Notes under the pieces: model-generated | Databases searched by the model: none | What the model was told of the DNA's origin: nothing | Seen by the model: the letters and a program-made list of their open reading frames with translations, nothing else | From: Alteromonadaceae bacterium | GTDB taxonomy: Bacteria; Pseudomonadota; Gammaproteobacteria; Enterobacterales; Alteromonadaceae | Assembly: GCA_013216015.1 (NCBI GenBank) | Contig: JABSOI010000018.1 | Coordinates: forward strand, 42,738 to 106,737 | Direction: 5' to 3' | Length of the DNA: 64,000 bases | Made by a program: the position numbers and the translations under genes | Part shown: positions 19,325 through 29,001 of the stretch, piece by piece | Layout: every line of letters begins with the position of its first letter | Numbering within the stretch: the stretch's first letter is position 1

Positions 19325-19439
19325 TGATAAAACCTACTTGTAAACAAAAAGCAATTAGATCATACATCTACTAAAAAACCAATCTATCTCTATAGAACAT
19401 TATTGAATCACTTATAATGTAGAATTGACTAAGAGACAG

Positions 19440-19862
19440 GGCCATAGGTAGGTAAAAAAACCAGCCAAACCAGGCACTGGTGCTGGTTTGTCTAAGGGCA
19501 GTGGATAAATTGTATTCTTCACTTTGATGATGTACCACATGAGCGGCCCAAAGAATGTTAATTTCATGAGCGTAGCGATGAAACCAGTAATAACAAAAGT
19601 CATAACCAACCAGTGCTATTAGCCAGATAGTCAGATTGTCGGTTTGGCTCTGCCACAGCGCGTAATTATCATAAACATATTGGTAGACAGAAAAGGGGAT
19701 CAACAGCAAGAATATGGCGGTAATACGACTTAGTATGCCAGTGCTGAGTGAGTTAATGGTGTCATTTACCCTGTAGTACCCGTTTTTTTTTATCTTGTTC
19801 AGCAGCAGTTCAATAGCCACAAAGAGTAAAAACACCGGAATTGCCATAGCGATATAGTTCAT
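19440..19862 (-). pseudogene. N-terminal third of the interrupted desaturase
   Basis: This segment carries the start codon, two or three membrane helices and the first two histidine clusters (HRYAHE, HVVHHQ), and then runs into the IS, ending at 19371 after about 22 foreign codons. Confidence 0.85.
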
Positions 19863-20648
19863 TGAAAACGCTATTTTTATTGTTAATTATCAGGCTAGAT
19901 TCTGGATGATTATCGTCCATAGATCAGGGGCAAGTCAAGTTTAGTCTTTGTCCATAACACGGCTAGAATAGCCGGGTTTTTGCCGTTTCAAAAGCATGAC
20001 TGGTTAATTGAGTTTAGCCAATGCCTTGTTGGCTTGTTTGAGCCATAGGACAAGTTTTGATCTCGCAGTATAGATGCAATTTTGCTGAAAATATCGTCAG
20101 TAAATGACGCGGTTTAGCGGATTGGGTGCAGCTCACAAGGGGGATAATCACGGAATAACATTTTATATATCACCGTATTATTAGTTGATATCAAGCTGAG
20201 ATTCGCCACAAGCATTTAAATTGGCGAACACGGGAAAACAAATTCTGGCAAAACTCTCACTGCTTTAGGCCAATGAAAACCGGTCAGACAACCATGGTAT
20301 TGTTGGTTGCAGCCTTTATAATCAATAGTTAAAGCGCGACATGTCTCTATTCTAGTGTGCAATACAATCTGTTTACGCTAGGTAAATGACTCGGTTTAGC
20401 AATTGTTGGGCTCAATGATTAATTGAAATAGAAATATCTTATATAAGATGATTATTATCCGATTGATAGAGTCTCAGCTCTATTAAAAATATTGACAGAC
20501 GTTTATTAACTGGTCAGATTAATGGAGTGAAAAAGTTAGCTACAAGTGGTTGTTACATAAAAATAGTATTACAACAATCAAGTCTGCCAAAAAATAACAA
20601 TAAATGACGGTCCGTTTCAATCGGACATTAAATATGGAGATAACAACA
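19863..20648. other. Divergent intergenic region, desaturase and TonB receptor
   Basis: No gene is seen. The region separates two divergent genes and should hold both promoters. A 19-bp direct repeat (GTAAATGACKCGGTTTAGC) occurs at 20100-20118 and 20382-20400. GGAG (about 20635) is the ribosome binding site of the receptor. Confidence 0.7.
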
Positions 20649-23282
20649 ATGAGTAAACTTTTACCGAACCAGTTTCGACCTAGCAAGCTGGCTTTATTAG
20701 TTGCGACGTCGCTCAGTTTAACAACGGGTATGGTTAGCGCACAACAAGCAGACGACAAAGAAGTCGCCGGTTTGGAGATCATAACGGTTAAAGCGCAAAA
20801 ACGTGCACAAAACCAGCAGGAAGTGCCTGTCTCTATGACGGCATTTTCCGGCGATCAAATGGCCGAGTCGGTGATCAAAGACATGTACGATTTGCAGACA
20901 AACGTACCCGGTATGGGCGCGTTTCAAAGTCAGAGTGCTACTCGTTCAAGTTTTTCAATTCGCGGGGTCGGAACCTCGTCACAAAACTTTGGTTTAGAGT
21001 CTTCAGTCGGCCTGTACGTTGATGGTGTGTATCGCGCACGTCAAAATTCCCTGATTAACAACTTGGTTGATATTGAGGCCGTCGAGGTACTAAGGGGTCC
21101 ACAAGGTACGCTTTTTGGTAAAAACACCCCATCTGGTGCCGTATTGGTACGCAGTGTTGCGCCTAGCCATGATGGTGGTGATGCGTTTTTTGAATCAACT
21201 GTAGGAAACTTTGGCCTGGTGAATATGTCTGGCGCCGCGTCTATATCGGCGATTGACGACATCTTAGCTTTTCGCGTCACCGCATTTAGCGGACAACGTG
21301 ATGGTATTGTCAGTGATATCAATTTGGGTGAAGACACACTTAATGACAGAAATCGTTGGGGTGCCAGGGTGCAAGCCCTATACACGCCAAACCAAGATGT
21401 GTCGGTGCGCATCATCGCGGATTATTCCGAAATCGATGAAATTTGTTGTGGTGCCCCGGTGCAGCAAAGTAACTTTATGGCCACCGGCATAACTGGCAAG
21501 CCCGGATCGGATGCCATGTTAGCTCAGGCATTTGGCGCTTACATTTTTGACCACAGGGTTAACTCTGACTATGACTTCTATGACCGTGAAGTTGCTTTGT
21601 CGTTTTTACCCATCTCTACCATGCAAGACAAGGGCTTATCCGCAGAAATTACCTGGGATATAGACGAGAGTTTCTCAATCGTTTCCGTCTCTGCTTATCG
21701 TAACTTTGACTCATTTGACGATCTCGATAATGATTTTAGTGAAGTCGACTTGTTTGGCGTAAAAAATGACTCCAGACAAAATTCTTTTTCACAGGAAGTA
21801 CGCTTAGATTATACCAGCGAGAACTTAAACGTTATTGTCGGTGCTTACTACTTCACCCAAGAACTCGACCTTGATTATAGTCTTTACATCCAAGAATATT
21901 TTAATCCTTTTTACATGGCTAACTTTAACGGCGCCCTAGATGGCTTGTTAGGCGGCATAGATGCGATAAGCGCGCTAACCGGCGGCATGGTTGCGCCATC
22001 GGCGCCTGGTGCACCAGGTGGCACTACCTTTGACCATGTTGCCGAACAAGAACATCAAAGTTATGCTGTTTTCGGTCAGTTTGATTACCAATTGAACGAA
22101 GAATTTACACTGACCGCAGGTTTACGTTTTACCCGTGAGGAAAAAAACTTATCCACGATATTTACCGAAAACTTACCCGATGGCTCTGATTTTCCTAGCT
22201 TCTTTACCAGTATAGGTGATACCAGCGCGCCGGAAACCATAGGACCGGGAACCTTGTTGTACGGAGCGGGTGTTGCTGGCGCAGTGCTGGGGGAAATTCA
22301 AGCTGGTCAAATCGATCTTGCTACTGCAGAGGGACAAGTCGCCCTAGGCGCGCTTGTGCCGTTCCAGTCACCGGGCTGGGGTTATCAGTCTTTGGCTGCT
22401 ACCACCGCCAGTAGAGATGACATTAACGAAATACTCGAAGATGATCAGGTAACAGGTACAGTGAAACTGAGCTATCAACCGGATAGTCACACTATGCTTT
22501 ATGCCTCTTATGGCACAGGTTATAAGTCTGGTGGAACCAACACCGACAGGATAGCCGCGGGTCTAAATCCGATATTTGATGCTGAAACCTCGCAGTCGTT
22601 TGAAGTGGGTATTAAAAAAGACTTCAGCGAATATAACCTACGTATTAATGCGGCGGCTCACCAGACCACAGTAGATGACTTCCAGGCCAATACCTTTACC
22701 GGTGAGGGCTTTAATCTGCAAAATGCTGGTGATTATGAAATTTCTGGATTTGAAATCGAAGCCACTTGGTTACCTATGGAAACCGTTGAAGTTAACTTTG
22801 CTTATGCAAAGGTAGATGCTGAGTATAAAACCTTTGAACGCGGCAATTGCTGGATTGGCACCCCATGGCACACTGGCGTGCAAGATCCTGGTCAACAAGG
22901 TGGTAATAACTACTGTGATAGATCTGGCGATCGTCCGGCAGGAGAGCCTAAAGATAGCGCCGTGGTTAAGGTCAAGAAAGAGTTTAGCCTGGGCCAAGAT
23001 ATTTATTCGTATTTTCAAGTCGAGTACAGCTACACAGGTGACATGATGTTGGATGGCAGTAATGACCCAATATCACAACATGACGCTTATAGCCTAGTTA
23101 ACGCACGCTTATTTGTTAATATTGAGCAATATGACATGGATGTGATCTTCTGGGGCCGCAACTTGCTGAACGAAGAATATATAAATCGCACCAATTTCTT
23201 TGTTCCTATCCAGACAGGTAAAGTGAACGCTTATGTGTCGGAACCAGCGACTTATGGCATCACGGTTAAGAAGCGCTTCTAA
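20649..23282 (+). CDS. TonB-dependent outer membrane receptor
   Basis: This 877-residue receptor would import a large or hydrophobic substrate across the outer membrane using TonB energy. It has a signal peptide ending near VSAQQA, a TonB-box-like ITVKAQ, a plug domain (about 55-165; VEVLRGPQGTLFGKN) and a 22-strand-type barrel ending in aromatic KKRF. The start at 20649 follows GGAG by 9 bases. It belongs to the broad Sphingomonas/Caulobacter-like receptor group with the SIRGVG motif rather than to classical siderophore receptors. Sharing the GC-rich island with the oxygenase and thiolase genes suggests it feeds that pathway; this is inferred. Confidence 0.9.
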   Translation: MSKLLPNQFRPSKLALLVATSLSLTTGMVSAQQADDKEVAGLEIITVKAQKRAQNQQEVPVSMTAFSGDQMAESVIKDMYDLQTNVPGMGAFQSQSATRSSFSIRGVGTSSQNFGLESSVGLYVDGVYRARQNSLINNLVDIEAVEVLRGPQGTLFGKNTPSGAVLVRSVAPSHDGGDAFFESTVGNFGLVNMSGAASISAIDDILAFRVTAFSGQRDGIVSDINLGEDTLNDRNRWGARVQALYTPNQDVSVRIIADYSEIDEICCGAPVQQSNFMATGITGKPGSDAMLAQAFGAYIFDHRVNSDYDFYDREVALSFLPISTMQDKGLSAEITWDIDESFSIVSVSAYRNFDSFDDLDNDFSEVDLFGVKNDSRQNSFSQEVRLDYTSENLNVIVGAYYFTQELDLDYSLYIQEYFNPFYMANFNGALDGLLGGIDAISALTGGMVAPSAPGAPGGTTFDHVAEQEHQSYAVFGQFDYQLNEEFTLTAGLRFTREEKNLSTIFTENLPDGSDFPSFFTSIGDTSAPETIGPGTLLYGAGVAGAVLGEIQAGQIDLATAEGQVALGALVPFQSPGWGYQSLAATTASRDDINEILEDDQVTGTVKLSYQPDSHTMLYASYGTGYKSGGTNTDRIAAGLNPIFDAETSQSFEVGIKKDFSEYNLRINAAAHQTTVDDFQANTFTGEGFNLQNAGDYEISGFEIEATWLPMETVEVNFAYAKVDAEYKTFERGNCWIGTPWHTGVQDPGQQGGNNYCDRSGDRPAGEPKDSAVVKVKKEFSLGQDIYSYFQVEYSYTGDMMLDGSNDPISQHDAYSLVNARLFVNIEQYDMDVIFWGRNLLNEEYINRTNFFVPIQTGKVNAYVSEPATYGITVKKRF

Positions 23283-23315
23283 TTACCTGAGCCAAATAAC
23301 CCGATAGTTTAATAA

Positions 23316-23359
23316 AGGTCCCCTGTTTTTGTATTAAGAAAACAGGGGACCTTTTTTTA
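23316..23359 (+). terminator. Rho-independent terminator of the TonB receptor
   Basis: A 14-bp stem (AGGTCCCCTGTTTT with its complement, loop of about 8 bases) is followed by seven T residues, 34 bases after the receptor stop. Confidence 0.93.
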
Positions 23360-23734
23360 TACTTAAGAAATCCCTCTTGGAGCCCTTTGTCTCTCTGGTC
23401 ATGGGAATATTGATTGATAAATAACTACTGGTTAAGTTATCGTCATTTCAAAGGATTTGAGTAAAATACGGATAGAATGAGTATCAAAGGATTGAAATTT
23501 TAAATTCGGCAAATAACTGCGATTTTAGGGTGGTGTTTACACTTATTCAACAATTTAAAACAAAACTGATATCGTATGGTTTAAATTTCAATAGGAAATA
23601 GTTTAGTCACTGATCGTTAATTACACAGGTTTTGGTTTTGAAAAAGGGTGAAGTGACTTGTTGGAATCACTAAATACTTTTTAGTTATACCGCTAAGCCA
23701 TTAGAGCTTCTGGTCCAAAAATACCTAACCATCT

Positions 23735-23905
23735 ATGCCGAACAACTCCAGCCCAACAACCCATATATATGAGGGCGATTTTATAATATCAACACAGCAA
23801 ATGGCGAGTGTTCAAACAATAATACTCAGTGAACCACTAACAGAATTAAGCAAGTTTATAGACGAAATAATCGCTGCAATCGATTTTCTGATTACCGGCA
23901 TATAA
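23735..23905 (+). CDS. Short open frame abutting a MITE, unrecognised
   Basis: A 56-codon frame starts MPNNSSPTTHIYEGD and stops with TAA at 23903-23905, one base before the MITE border. The composition is protein-like, but there is no clear ribosome binding site and no known domain. It may be the leftover N-terminus of a gene cut by the MITE, or chance. Confidence 0.2.
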   Translation: MPNNSSPTTHIYEGDFIISTQQMASVQTIILSEPLTELSKFIDEIIAAIDFLITGI

Positions 23906-24064
23906 CTGTGCCCGTCCAACGAATGTCTACTGCGGACGTCCCACTGGCATAATCTGAACACCACTAGATAAGGTTATTTATAATGACTAAACGCCCAACT
24001 CTAGTAATGTTCATATTGCACCACTGGATCGCCCTCGCTATGACCCCGTTTCAGGACGGGCACT
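23906..24064. mobile_element. About 159-bp MITE, family B (copy 1)
   Basis: The ends GTGCCCGTCC and GGACGGGCAC form terminal inverted repeats. Nearly the whole sequence is the reverse complement of the element at 51140-51302. Shared inner words include GACCCCGTTTC, TCGCCCTCGCTA and GTGGTGTTCA (allowing for strand). It has no coding capacity. Confidence 0.85.
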
Positions 24065-25031
24065 AACTAGTGCTGTAGAATTAATCATTATCAGCCAGAT
24101 TTTAAAATATGTTAATACATTTTCAAAATTTTATTGATATTACAAGAAAATGTCTTCCAAATGTTATCCCATTAAAATAAAAAACATGATTACCTAACTG
24201 TATGTTTTATTTTATATTATTAACTTTATATAGAGCCTTGACATAGTGCCTTTGAATAAAAACGCCTAGGAATATTTCAGTAAAGGTCAGCAATTATTTG
24301 AAATACAGACTGAAGTTTTGGCATGTTTTAGAAACCAGATTTAGACCGTAATGTGATAACAACTGATAAATAAAAGAACATTTTCGGTGGCAAAATCAAC
24401 AGCATTTTACTTCGTTTGAATGATCTGAATCTGAATGATTGAGTCATCGGGAGCTGTGGTCGGATCTCGTGAAATGCGCACTTTGCTGTAAAAATTTCAA
24501 TTACCAGTCAATAATGCCTCTTCAGAAAGTAACCGCCAGCCAACCAATGACCTTCCGATATCCATTTTAAAGTCATTTATTTAAAGATTTCTGTATTTTG
24601 AAGATATTTGGACACATAGCAAACGATTATATTAAACCTTATGAAAATCATTCAAAAATAACTTTCTTTTTTATAATTTCTTCAGTACCTTAGAGGGTGT
24701 AAATTGTGAATTATGCTAAATAACAACCAGATTCATGTTTTAATTCTTGAAAAAGGATATATGCTCCAAAAAAAATAATTAAATAATAAAAAAATAATAA
24801 AAAAAATAATTAAATAATAATTATATATATTTCACGGCTTCTAGCCATTTTACCATTATTTCCGTCGTTTATATTTTAAACGTCTTGAATATCCCTACGC
24901 CGCAAAAAAGTTAATCCCTTGATTTCTAAGAAAAAAATTTTACTTTTCCGAAAAAGTTACTATGCTAGATAAAGCTGTTTAAAGATTAATCATAGCTAAA
25001 ATTAGTTTTATTGAAGTGAATTACATACTGG

Positions 25032-25049
25032 ACGTGAATTAATTCACGT
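25032..25049. promoter_or_regulatory. 18-bp palindrome upstream of nuoA, CRP-like
   Basis: ACGTGAATTAATTCACGT is a perfect palindrome about 100 bp before nuoA. The core GTGA-N6-TCAC keeps four of five bases in each CRP half-site. The same core GTGAATTAATTCAC recurs upstream of the FAH gene (49534-49547). Binding by CRP is a guess. Confidence 0.4.
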
Positions 25050-25146
25050 GTTTATCACGATAAGTGAGTTGTCTATCGGATTTTGTTTATTTCTTTGTAC
25101 CGTCAAGGGTATGGTCAAAGAAAGAGGTTCTATCAGGGGGCGTGTA

Positions 25147-25590
25147 GTGGTTTTATCTAATCAATTAACAGAAATATGGCCTATTGCTGCATATTTCATC
25201 ATTCTTGTTGTCATGTTGGCATTTATGCTGGCGTTGTCTCATGTTCTGGGACCAAAAACAAAGTCTCGTGCTAAAAACACCCCTTATGAATCTGGTGTTA
25301 TTGCGGCTGTTGCACCTGCTTCAGGTGGCGAAACTCGTTTTGGTAACCACTTCTTTCTGTACGCAATATTTTTTGTGATTTTTGATCTCGAAACCATTTT
25401 CCTGTTTGCCTGGGTTATTGCCTTTGATGAGGTGGGCTGGGCAGGGTTTATTGAAGCGAGTATTTTTATCGGTATTTTGTTGGTTGCTTTGTTGTATATC
25501 TGGCGAATAGGGGCACTTGAGTTGAAACACCGTCATTTGCCTTTTCGACAGCAGCAAATTGATGCTCAGCAAAATTTAAGCAATCGTTAA
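25147..25590 (+). CDS. nuoA: NADH-quinone oxidoreductase subunit A
   Basis: This is a membrane subunit of complex I with three helices; it lies near the quinone channel beside NuoJ/NuoK/NuoH. The GTG at 25147 is chosen because AGGGGG precedes it by 6 bases and gives 147 residues, the same length as the E. coli protein; the open frame extends to 25048 but without homology. Conserved pieces are KNTPYESG and FFVIFDLETIFLFAW. It is the first gene of the nuo operon. Confidence 0.92.
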   Translation: MVLSNQLTEIWPIAAYFIILVVMLAFMLALSHVLGPKTKSRAKNTPYESGVIAAVAPASGGETRFGNHFFLYAIFFVIFDLETIFLFAWVIAFDEVGWAGFIEASIFIGILLVALLYIWRIGALELKHRHLPFRQQQIDAQQNLSNR

Positions 25591-25723
25591 GATTGTTTTA
25601 AGGCGCTAGCTGATAATCAGTGGAATGATCGCGCGATAACGGGTGATCAGTAACTAAAAATCAGTCAAATAATAATTCATATAACAATTAATATAACTAT
25701 TAATATAACAACGGGAATAGAGG

Positions 25724-26362
25724 ATGGAATGGTCGTTAACTAAAGCGAAACTTGATGAAGCGATGAGCATTACCAAAAGTGTTTCAGAAGAAGAGCTTAA
25801 ACGTAGTATTTTCATGGCTAAGCTTGATGACATGTTAAATTGGGGTCGTAAAAATTCTGTCTGGCCATTTAATTTTGGCTTGAGTTGCTGTTACGTTGAA
25901 ATGGCGACTGCTTTTACTTCTCGTCACGATATTGCCCGTTTCGGGGCAGAGGTGATCAGAGCAACCCCAAGGCAAGCAGATTTAATGGTTATATCCGGAA
26001 CCTGTTTTCGAAAAATGGCTCCGGTGATCCAGCATTTATATGAACAGTTATTAGAGCCACGATGGGTGATTTCTATGGGCTCATGTGCCAACTCTGGTGG
26101 AATGTACGATATTTACAGCGTTGTGCAGGGAGTTGATAAATTTATTCCCGTTGATGTTTATGTACCCGGTTGTCCGCCTCGCCCAGAAGCCTTACTTGAA
26201 GGTTTATTATTATTACAGAATTCAATTCAGCATCAACCGCGCCCCTTAAGTTGGGTGGTTGGTGAGCAAAATAACACTCAAATACCTAAACCTTCACTTC
26301 GGGACATTAAACATGAATCCCGTATTGCAGTTACTAATCTTGATTCGCCAGATTCTTGTTAG
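25724..26362 (+). CDS. nuoB: NADH-quinone oxidoreductase subunit B
   Basis: This subunit holds cluster N2, the last iron-sulfur centre before quinone. The ligand cysteines are seen in [19 protein letters not shown] and PGCPPRP. Its 212 residues are close to the usual size; the last ~30 are polar and not conserved. The start follows a GAGGATG context. A 137-base gap with low-complexity sequence (AATTATGATG words) separates it from nuoCD. Confidence 0.97.
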   Translation: MEWSLTKAKLDEAMSITKSVSEEELKRSIFMAKLDDMLNWGRKNSVWPFNFGLSCCYVEMATAFTSRHDIARFGAEVIRATPRQADLMVISGTCFRKMAPVIQHLYEQLLEPRWVISMGSCANSGGMYDIYSVVQGVDKFIPVDVYVPGCPPRPEALLEGLLLLQNSIQHQPRPLSWVVGEQNNTQIPKPSLRDIKHESRIAVTNLDSPDSC

Positions 26363-26499
26363 GACGAATAAGTTAATGGTGATGGGTGCTTTGTTTTTAA
26401 TTGAGATGTTTTTACAAGAGCTGTTTATGAAAATAATTATGATGAAAGTGATTATGATCCAAATAATTATGATGCAGGTAGTGTCGACAAGGAAGGTGA

Positions 26500-28296
26500 A
26501 TGGTGGAAGTTGATTTAAGTTTGAGTAAAGATTGGCAGATGTCTTCTCCTATTGCCATTATTGATGAAATTACCGCGGTAGCGCACGATCTTAAATTGTC
26601 CCCTGTTACTGCAATTGAAAATATTGTTGATGATATCCCGACTTTTTGGGTGGATAAAAGTCAATTATCTGCATTGATGCAAGTGGTGAGGTTTGATTTA
26701 GCCCAGCCGTTTGAAATGTGCTTTGATTTATGTGCCATTGACGAAACAGAGCGTCAGCACAAAGCCAGTCATGTCAGTGATTTCACCGTAAGTTATCACT
26801 TACGCTCTTATGACCGAAATCTAGATGTTCGGATTAAAGTAGCATTAAATAAGACAGATAAAAAATTAGCCAGTGTTTGTCGTTTTTGGGTTAATGCAAA
26901 TTGGTACGAGCGTGAAATATGGGACATGTTTGGTATTGTTTTTGACGGTCATCCTTACTTATGTCGAATATTAATGCCGAATACCTGGGAAGGGCATCCG
27001 CTGTTAAAAACGCATCCGGCACGGGCGACCGAGATGGAGCCTTTTACTCTACCTCCTGATCAGCAAGATATAGAACAGAAAGCGTTGCAGTTTGATCCTG
27101 AAGTATGGGGAATGAAGCGGAAAAATAAAAATACTGATTTCATGTTTTTAAATTTGGGTCCCAATCACCCAAGTGTCCATGGTGCATTTCGAATCGTTTT
27201 ACAAATGGATGGCGAAGAGATTGTTGATTGTGTGCCTGATATTGGTTACCACCATCGCGGCGCTGAAAAAATGGGCGAGCGTCAATCATGGCATAGTTAT
27301 ATTCCCTACACCGACCGTATTGATTATCTCGGTGGGGTAATGAATAACTTCCCTTATGTGATGGCGGTGGAAAAACTTGCCGGCATTGTGGTGCCGGATC
27401 GCGCAAAAGTTATTCGTATTATGACGGCTGAAATGTTTAGAATTTTAAGCCATCTATTATTTTACGGCACGTTTGCTCAAGATATTGGTGCACTTTCACC
27501 GATATTTTATATGTTTATCGATCGTGAAAAGCTATTTGGCATTATTGAAGCTTTTACAGGCGCTCGTATGCATCCAAGTTGGTTTCGTATTGGTGGTGTA
27601 GCGCAGGATTTACCAAAAGGTTGGGATACTTTAGTCCGTGATTATGTCAATTATTTACCTAAGCGTCTTGATGAATATGAAAAAATGGTTATGCAAAATT
27701 CATTGATTAAGAAAAGATCTGTTGATGTTGGCGCTTATACCACGCAGGAAGCGATTGACTGGGGAGTTACAGGACCGGGGTTGCGAGCAACTGGTTTTTC
27801 CTGGGATCTACGCAAACAACGTCCATACGGTGGTTATGATCAATTTGATTTTGAAGTACCGCTTGGTCACAAAGGGGATTGTTATGATCGATGTCGGGTA
27901 CGGGTTGAAGAAATGCGCCAAAGCATTCGTATTATTGAACAATGTTTAAATAATATGCCTGAAGGTCCTTATAAAGCCGAACATCCTCAAACGACGCCGC
28001 CAGATAAAGCCCGTACCATGAAAGATATTGATACGTTGATCCCTCATTTTGTCAATGTCTCCTGGGGACCTGTGATCCCTGCGGGTGAAGTTGCAATGTT
28101 TGTTGAAGCGACCAAAGGCATCATGGGCTATCACTTGATCAGCGATGGCAGCACCATGAGTTACCGCACCAGAATTCGAACACCCAGCTTTGCCCATTTA
28201 CAAATGTTGCCACTGATCAGTAAAGGACAAATGGTGGCTGATTTAATTGCAACTTTGGGTAGTGTTGATTATGTCATGGCTGACGTAGACAGATAG
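26500..28296 (+). CDS. nuoCD: NADH-quinone oxidoreductase fused subunit C/D
   Basis: This 598-residue fusion joins NuoC (about 1-190; [17 protein letters not shown]) to NuoD (about 210-598; [38 protein letters not shown]). The subunits form the quinone-binding connecting module with NuoB. The fusion is the normal state in enteric and related gammaproteobacteria. AAGGTGA precedes the ATG. Confidence 0.97.
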   Translation: MVEVDLSLSKDWQMSSPIAIIDEITAVAHDLKLSPVTAIENIVDDIPTFWVDKSQLSALMQVVRFDLAQPFEMCFDLCAIDETERQHKASHVSDFTVSYHLRSYDRNLDVRIKVALNKTDKKLASVCRFWVNANWYEREIWDMFGIVFDGHPYLCRILMPNTWEGHPLLKTHPARATEMEPFTLPPDQQDIEQKALQFDPEVWGMKRKNKNTDFMFLNLGPNHPSVHGAFRIVLQMDGEEIVDCVPDIGYHHRGAEKMGERQSWHSYIPYTDRIDYLGGVMNNFPYVMAVEKLAGIVVPDRAKVIRIMTAEMFRILSHLLFYGTFAQDIGALSPIFYMFIDREKLFGIIEAFTGARMHPSWFRIGGVAQDLPKGWDTLVRDYVNYLPKRLDEYEKMVMQNSLIKKRSVDVGAYTTQEAIDWGVTGPGLRATGFSWDLRKQRPYGGYDQFDFEVPLGHKGDCYDRCRVRVEEMRQSIRIIEQCLNNMPEGPYKAEHPQTTPPDKARTMKDIDTLIPHFVNVSWGPVIPAGEVAMFVEATKGIMGYHLISDGSTMSYRTRIRTPSFAHLQMLPLISKGQMVADLIATLGSVDYVMADVDR

Positions 28297-28404
28297 TAGA
28301 AGTGTTTAATGTGCTAATGCTGGGAAACGCTAATAAAACCCTAAGAAGATAAAGATTATAAAAATAAAGTTCAAAAAACAGATCACAAAAAAATAGAGTA
28401 GGTT

Positions 28405-29001
28405 ATGCAAATAATAAAAACGGTCACTCTGGATTATAGGCAATATTTAACTGAGAAAGAAATTTCAGAAATTGAACATGAAGTCACTATCATGGAAACG
28501 CGGGAATCTGCTGGTATTGAAGCATTAAAAATAGTGCAGTCTCATCGTGGCTGGATCAGTGATGATAGTTTGAATGCTATTGCACAATTACTGGCTATAT
28601 CTTCGGCACAGCTTGAAGGGGTAGCCACTTTTTACAATCTTATTTATCGCCAGCCTGTCGGCCGTTTTGTGATCCATATTTGTGACAGTATCAGTTGTCA
28701 TTTAAATGGTTATCAGAAAGTGCTTCATGCCATAAAAACTCACCTGGGTATTGATTACGGTCAAACAACTGAGGATGGTTTATTCACTTTATTATCGAAT
28801 GTTTGTTTAGGGGGATGTGATAAGGCACCCGTGATGATGATTGGTCAGCAACATTATGAATATTTAACGTCAGAAAAGGCGGTAGCTATTCTTAATGGCC
28901 TTAGTCAAAGCACAGATGGTAATTCCTCCGGTGATTTTTTAGACAAAGCAGAAGTTGGTGCAACAATTGATGCAAAGATAGTTGAGGTGAAAAATGACTA
29001 A
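28405..29001 (+). CDS. nuoE: NADH-quinone oxidoreductase subunit E
   Basis: This is the 24-kDa-type subunit with one [2Fe-2S] cluster (N1a), part of the NADH-oxidising arm. The four ligands are in CDSISC and CLGGC. At 198 residues it is about 30 longer than the E. coli protein, with a polar C-terminal tail (after 165) of no known role. Its stop overlaps the start of nuoF by 8 bases. Confidence 0.95.
   Translation: MQIIKTVTLDYRQYLTEKEISEIEHEVTIMETRESAGIEALKIVQSHRGWISDDSLNAIAQLLAISSAQLEGVATFYNLIYRQPVGRFVIHICDSISCHLNGYQKVLHAIKTHLGIDYGQTTEDGLFTLLSNVCLGGCDKAPVMMIGQQHYEYLTSEKAVAILNGLSQSTDGNSSGDFLDKAEVGATIDAKIVEVKND

Larger units (their letters stand above)
17889..19439 (-). mobile_element. IS4-family (Tn5/IS50-type) insertion sequence, 1551 bp
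   Basis: The left end CTGTCTCTTGATCA matches the inside end of IS50; the right end is its inverted counterpart, CTGTCTCTTAGTCA on the minus strand. The element is flanked by a perfect 9-bp direct repeat GGCCATAGG (17880-17888 and 19440-19448), the target duplication length of the Tn5 group. It carries one transposase gene split into two frames on the minus strand. It disrupts the desaturase gene. Confidence 0.95.
16894..19862 (-). pseudogene. Sterol desaturase/alkylglycerol monooxygenase-like gene, interrupted twice
   Basis: The gene begins at 19862 and ends at 16894 but is split by a Tn5-type IS (17889-19439) and a MITE (17503-17658). Removing both, with one copy of each target duplication, joins YLPMA to LLGIH and LFGTY to KAELDD in frame and yields 1251 bases, 416 residues. 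All three histidine clusters of membrane di-iron hydroxylases are present: HRYAH, HVVHH and HGVHH. The C-terminal DEKPVYG...SWNPVWANL region is typical of the longer desaturases related to alkylglycerol monooxygenase. Both insertions leave clean junctions, so the loss appears recent. Confidence 0.85.
23360..25146. other. Long AT-rich intergenic region before nuo
   Basis: About 1.8 kb without an intact gene. It holds a MITE (23906-24064), a 56-codon open frame ending exactly at that MITE (23735-23905), a low-complexity A/T stretch (about 24765-24835) and an 18-bp palindrome (25032-25049) in the nuo upstream region. The rest shows no recognisable feature. Confidence 0.7.

Noticed and set aside
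24765..24835. A/T-rich low-complexity stretch as an origin
   Set aside because: There are no DnaA boxes or origin-linked genes; it looks like simple A/T repeats upstream of nuo.
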